Of a stretch of 64,000 nt of DNA, positions 60,932 through 64,000 are shown one piece after another. The stretch spans positions 1-64,000 of the forward strand of contig JBBIGV010000001.1 in NCBI GenBank assembly GCA_037447335.1, in the 5' to 3' direction. Under the pieces are notes generated by a model. The model saw only the letters and a program-made list of their open reading frames with translations. It ran no database searches and was not told the origin of the DNA. This DNA is from JBBIGV01 sp037447335. GTDB lineage: Bacteria > Bacteroidota > Ignavibacteria > Ignavibacteriales > Ignavibacteriaceae. The translations under genes were made by a program, and so were the position numbers. The number at the start of each line of letters is the position of its first letter. The stretch's first letter is position 1.

Positions 60932-61540
60932 TTGCAAGTCTCCTTCTTAAGTAAAACAGCAAGATTTATCTCGACAATATTTGTCCCGCCTTCTTTTACA
61001 ATTATTCTTTTTACCCTATTTGCATTTCTGTATGAGGAACAGACCTATAACATTATTATCCAGATCATAACCGCATTTACTTTCGGTTTTATCTTTCACA
61101 TCATTCTCTTCATTTACCTGAGAAGAAAAGGCAAACTGGCGGACAAAGATGCGTCAAAAAAAGAGGAAAGGACATTCCCATATACAATTGCAATTTTATT
61201 TTATATCTCCGGACTTATCATACTCCTTTATTTTGAGATGAACCATATTTCAATCGCTTTCTGGTTTTGTTATATTTCAAACACAATTTTGATATTGTTA
61301 ATAAATAAGTTTTGGAAGATAAGCGCTCACACAATGGGCGCTGCTGGTCCTATTGCAGTTGTACTGATTCAGTTTAACTTATATGCGGTAATCCCTTTGG
61401 TTATTACAGTACTGGTTGGCTGGTCAAGAATGCAGCTTAAGCAGCATACATTAACACAAGTGCTTGCAGGCGGACTTATCGGGTTCGTATCTACTTATTT
61501 GCAGGTTAGATTAATATCAGAATATTTAAACAGTTTTTAA
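60932..61540 (+). CDS. PAP2-like membrane protein
   Basis: 202 residues from a TTG. Five to six transmembrane helices. PAP2 motifs are recognisable but altered: KDASKKEERTFPY (motif 1), KISAHTMGAAG (motif 2, His kept), GWSRMQLKQHTLTQVLAG (motif 3, Arg and His kept, the usual Asp after His replaced by Gln). The family removes phosphate from lipid or isoprenoid phosphates. It resembles the short PAP2 proteins near polyprenol metabolism, but activity is uncertain. Confidence 0.75.
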   Translation: MQVSFLSKTARFISTIFVPPSFTIILFTLFAFLYEEQTYNIIIQIITAFTFGFIFHIILFIYLRRKGKLADKDASKKEERTFPYTIAILFYISGLIILLYFEMNHISIAFWFCYISNTILILLINKFWKISAHTMGAAGPIAVVLIQFNLYAVIPLVITVLVGWSRMQLKQHTLTQVLAGGLIGFVSTYLQVRLISEYLNSF

Positions 61541-61555
61541 TAATCAATTAATAAA

Positions 61556-62302
61556 ATGATCAACTATAGCATTGACAATAACACTGCCATAATTACCCTC
61601 AACAGACCGGAGAAACGAAATGCACTTCATCCTCATCTGGTTGCACAATTAAAAGAAAGTTTACTTGATGCAAGTCAGAATGATTCAGTTAAAACGGTGA
61701 TCATTACGGGTGAAGGAAAAAGCTTTTGTGCCGGCGCAGATCTTGAATACCTGAATCAGCTTAGAAATTTTTCTGCAATTGAGAATGAAAAAGATTCGAA
61801 AAATCTCGCGGAATTATTTTTACAAATCTATAAATTTCCCAAGCCCACTATAGCAGCAGTTAACGGAGCCGCTATCGCAGGTGGATGCGGACTGGCTTCT
61901 GTTTGCGATTTCATAATCGCGAAACCTGATGTTAAGTTTGGTTATTCAGAAGTGAAGATTGGATTTATTCCTGCAATAGTGTCAATCTTTTTGATGAAGA
62001 GAATCGGCGAAGGACCAGCCAGACATCTTCTTTTAACGAGTGAATTGATTGATGGAAAGAGAGGATATGAAATTGGTTTTGTGAATTACCTCTCTGATTC
62101 ACCGCTTGATAAAGCTAAAGAACTTTCCGGTACTTTAGCTGCAAATTCATCTTTAAGTCTGAGCTTGACTAAAGCGATGATTAACACAATTTGCAATATG
62201 AATGCAGAAGATGCCGTTAACTACTGTATTAATCTTAATACAGTAAGCCGTTCTTCAGAAGATTTTAAGCAAGGAATTAATAATTTTCTAAATAAAAAGT
62301 GA
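61556..62302 (+). CDS. Enoyl-CoA hydratase/isomerase family protein
   Basis: 248 residues, crotonase fold. ITLNRPEKRNALHPHLVAQL, first oxyanion loop SFCAGADLEYL, second AAIAGGCGLASVCDFIIA, and a Glu in the VKIGFIPAIVSIFLMKRIGEG stretch. Adds water to or isomerises enoyl-CoA thioesters. The exact substrate (fatty acid, amino acid or aromatic breakdown) cannot be read. ATG start; apt follows after 9 bases. Confidence 0.9.
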   Translation: MINYSIDNNTAIITLNRPEKRNALHPHLVAQLKESLLDASQNDSVKTVIITGEGKSFCAGADLEYLNQLRNFSAIENEKDSKNLAELFLQIYKFPKPTIAAVNGAAIAGGCGLASVCDFIIAKPDVKFGYSEVKIGFIPAIVSIFLMKRIGEGPARHLLLTSELIDGKRGYEIGFVNYLSDSPLDKAKELSGTLAANSSLSLSLTKAMINTICNMNAEDAVNYCINLNTVSRSSEDFKQGINNFLNKK

Positions 62303-62311
62303 GAATAGAAT

Positions 62312-62833
62312 ATGGAATTGAAGAATTACATTCGGAGTGTAAAGGATTTCCCAAAAGAAGGAATTGTTTTCAGAGATATTACAACATTATTGAAAGATCC
62401 TTCAGCACTGCGTTACACTGTGAATGCACTGCTGGATTTCACTTTCGATACGAAGATTGATAAGGTTGCGGGAATTGAATCCCGCGGGTTTATTTTCGGA
62501 GCGCTGCTGGCAGAACGCCTTGGCAGCGGGTTTATTCCAATCCGCAAGCCTGGCAAATTACCCGCTGAAAAAGAAAAGGAATCATACCAGCTCGAGTACG
62601 GAACAGATTCAATTGAAATCCATAAAGATGCGATTAAAAAAGGTGACAGGGTTCTTCTGCACGACGACCTGCTTGCTACCGGCGGTACTGCGCAGGCTGC
62701 ATGCAGATTGATTGAAAAACTTGGCGGACAGGTGGTTCAGGCTTCCTTTGTTATTGAATTAACTTTTCTTAACGGCAGGGATAAATTAAATAAGTACGAT
62801 GTGCGTTCATTAATAAAGTACGACAGCGAGTAG
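62312..62833 (+). CDS. apt: Apt, adenine phosphoribosyltransferase
   Basis: 173 residues, standard size. FPKEGIVFRDITTLLKDP at the start, the base-binding IESRGFIFGALLAERLGSGFIPIRKPGKLP, and the PRPP loop RVLLHDDLLATGGTAQAAC. It salvages adenine to AMP. 9 bases after the crotonase gene, likely cotranscribed. Confidence 0.96.
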   Translation: MELKNYIRSVKDFPKEGIVFRDITTLLKDPSALRYTVNALLDFTFDTKIDKVAGIESRGFIFGALLAERLGSGFIPIRKPGKLPAEKEKESYQLEYGTDSIEIHKDAIKKGDRVLLHDDLLATGGTAQAACRLIEKLGGQVVQASFVIELTFLNGRDKLNKYDVRSLIKYDSE

Positions 62834-63349
62834 CTTAAATCAGTCGCAATTTGGCGTAACCGGCAACGAAAAATGAGTGATATCTTCAACCATATTTTTG
62901 TTTTTTAGTTTAGATTTTTATGAAAGGTATTTTACAAGCATAACAAATAAACCCACCCCATCAGAGGCTGACCAAAAAGTAAATTTTGCAAACAACTCTG
63001 AATTTATGTGTCTGATTTCAGATTAAATTCAAATTCATCGTAGCACAGATTAGTAATCTGTGCTACATTTTTGTCAGCCTCTAACTCCGCTCTTTAATAA
63101 GTATATTGTTCCTTTTTGGTGGTCTGCCGTTAAGGTTGCGGATGGAGCAGGGCAAAGAACTATTTTTATTTGTCAGTTCTTTCTGAATCTTTGGTTGGCA
63201 GCTATGCCGCGTTAAGCTTGAATTGGTTAATGATTGAATAATATTTACCCGATCATTAATCATGATTGTTTCATCAAGTAATTTCTCTTTTGAATCTTAG
63301 AAAAGTTTGTCCTGCTCAGCAGCAGACAAGTAAAATATATTTGAGGATA
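62834..63349. other. Gene-free stretch with second copy of the 118-bp repeat
   Basis: 516 bases between apt and the minus-strand rsmI, with no supported gene. The 118-bp element occupies 62964-63081. A weak inverted repeat AAAGAACT/AGTTCTTT (63154-63161 with 63175-63182) and TTAATGAT/ATCATTAA (near 63228) are also present. The latter may help end the rsmI transcript. Confidence 0.7.
62964..63081. repeat. 118-bp structured repeat with terminal inverted repeats, copy 2
   Basis: Differs from copy 1 (32803-32920) at 3 of 118 positions: one in a linker, one in the loop of the 12-bp hairpin, and one that breaks a pair in the terminal repeat (TTTTTGTC against TTTTGGTC). Same orientation and same structure. 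Confidence 0.9.
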
Positions 63350-64000
63350 CTATTCAATCCATGATTTTGGAGAGATTACAACCACAAACTCTCCCTTATT
63401 GATTTTGTCTGAAAATTCTGATAGTAATTCATCAGGTTTACCGCGTCTTACTTCTTCAAACTTCTTTGTCAGTTCACGGCATAGGACAACTGTTCTTTGC
63501 GGCATATATTCTTCAAGTTCTTTCAGCAGCTTTTCAATTCTATAAGCAGATTCATAGATTATCATTGATCGGTCATTTTCGGATAGTTCCTTCAATAATT
63601 TTTGACGCCCTTTTTTTTGGGGAAGAAAACCCTCGAATATAAATGAATCGGTTGGAAGTCCGCTGATACTTAGAGCGGTTATCGCTGCACTTACCCCTGG
63701 AATTGGAATTACCTTAATACCTCTCTTAATTGCAGCAGAAATAATTCTTGCACCAGGATCTGAAATGCCGGGTGTGCCGGCATCCGAAACGAGTGCACAG
63801 TTCTTACCGGATTCAATCTTGTCTAAAAGTGTTTTTGTTTTTTTATCTTCATTTGCAGCATTGATTACGAACAACTCTTTCTTTATTTCATATTTATTTA
63901 GCAGATAAGATGTAACTCGTGTATCCTCGCAGGCAATGAAGTCAACAGTTTTAAGAGTTTCGATTGCTCTGAGGGTAATATCTTTAAGATTTCCTATCGG
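63350..64000 (-). CDS. rsmI: RsmI, 16S rRNA C1402 2'-O-methyltransferase (5' end beyond right edge)
   Basis: At least 216 codons, open to the right edge. At the edge it reads PIGNLKDITLRAIETL and CEDTRVTSYLL, the family's N-terminal pattern, so only a few residues are missing. Then NAANED, ALVSDAGTPGISDPGARII, VIPIPGVSAAITALSISGLPTDSFIFEGFLP, and VVLCRELTKKFEEVRRGKPDELL at the C-terminus. It methylates the ribose of C1402 in the ribosomal P-site. An internal Met at 63874 is not the start. Confidence 0.95.
   Translation of the reverse strand, partial: PIGNLKDITLRAIETLKTVDFIACEDTRVTSYLLNKYEIKKELFVINAANEDKKTKTLLDKIESGKNCALVSDAGTPGISDPGARIISAAIKRGIKVIPIPGVSAAITALSISGLPTDSFIFEGFLPQKKGRQKLLKELSENDRSMIIYESAYRIEKLLKELEEYMPQRTVVLCRELTKKFEEVRRGKPDELLSEFSDKINKGEFVVVISPKSWIE

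Noticed and set aside
32803..63081. Pair of 118-bp repeats as ends of a 30-kb composite transposon
   Set aside because: The DNA between them is ordinary housekeeping sequence, with no transposase and no target duplication. Independent insertions are simpler.
1..64000. tRNA, rRNA or CRISPR array
   Set aside because: No GTTCRANYC-type T-arm in a cloverleaf context, no rRNA core sequence and no regularly spaced direct repeats were seen by eye. A tRNA scan would settle it.

Overview
The window reads as a low-GC chromosome segment of a bacterium in the Bacteroidota/Chlorobiota (FCB) superphylum, most likely the Ignavibacteria. Three secreted proteins end in the NYPNPFNP-type C-terminal sorting domain of the type IX secretion system (T9SS). 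The T9SS outer-membrane translocon SprA and the T9SS regulator PorX are encoded side by side. Several promoters fit the Bacteroidota pattern (TTTG or TTTC, 19-20 bp, TAnnTTTG). I found no rRNA, tRNA, CRISPR array, prophage or transposase gene.

Layout. 1-3.3 kb: a frameshifted secreted protein cut by the left edge, then a T9SS-exported beta-propeller protein. 3.6-9.1 kb: a surface-glycan block with a small YIDPGTGS membrane protein, a kinase-like/methyltransferase fusion, a membrane sulfatase-like transferase and, on the other strand, two GT9 glycosyltransferases. A broken copy of the first gene's 5' end lies 2.5 kb upstream. 9.2-14.8 kb: a second T9SS propeller protein, an M28 peptidase, a secreted peptidylarginine-deiminase-like enzyme and a DUF985 cupin. 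15.1-27.2 kb: sprA, then porX-tsaE-tsaB-DUF1573-accD-panC packed with overlaps or gaps of a few bases. 27.2-28.7 kb: coaX and birA on the minus strand. 28.9-32.0 kb: a chaperone block, hsp20-dnaK-hsp20, each gene followed by a hairpin. 32.1-38.1 kb: coaE, proline dehydrogenase, tsaD, chorismate mutase, mltG and an Ig-like lipoprotein. 38.2-40.6 kb (minus): cyclodeaminase, hutI and a SPOR lipoprotein. 40.8-46.6 kb: glgA, gmhB, a lipoprotein, an outer-membrane barrel and a TPR protein. 46.7-49.8 kb: glyA, tatC and a polyprenyl diphosphate synthase. 49.8-51.6 kb (minus): uspA-like, cyclic-nucleotide-binding and hisA genes. 51.8-64.0 kb: a hydrolase, bioY, a membrane Fe-S oxidoreductase, a histone-H1-like protein, a CapA-like protein, an isocitrate dehydrogenase family enzyme, an MFS exporter, an orphan HigA-type antitoxin, dusB, a PAP2-like protein, an enoyl-CoA hydratase, apt and an rsmI cut by the right edge.

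The genes share a few themes: envelope and export (sprA, porX, tatC, mltG, surface glycans, T9SS cargo), CoA and biotin metabolism (panC, coaX, coaE, birA, bioY, accD), and t6A tRNA modification (tsaB, tsaD, tsaE). The least explained material is intergenic. A 118-bp element with 14-bp terminal inverted repeats and two internal hairpins occurs twice, 30 kb apart, with only 3 differences. A REP-like family (CAGGTTCT head plus a variable hairpin) has four copies in two gene-free stretches. One of those stretches also holds a possible 13 + 7 bp pseudoknot.
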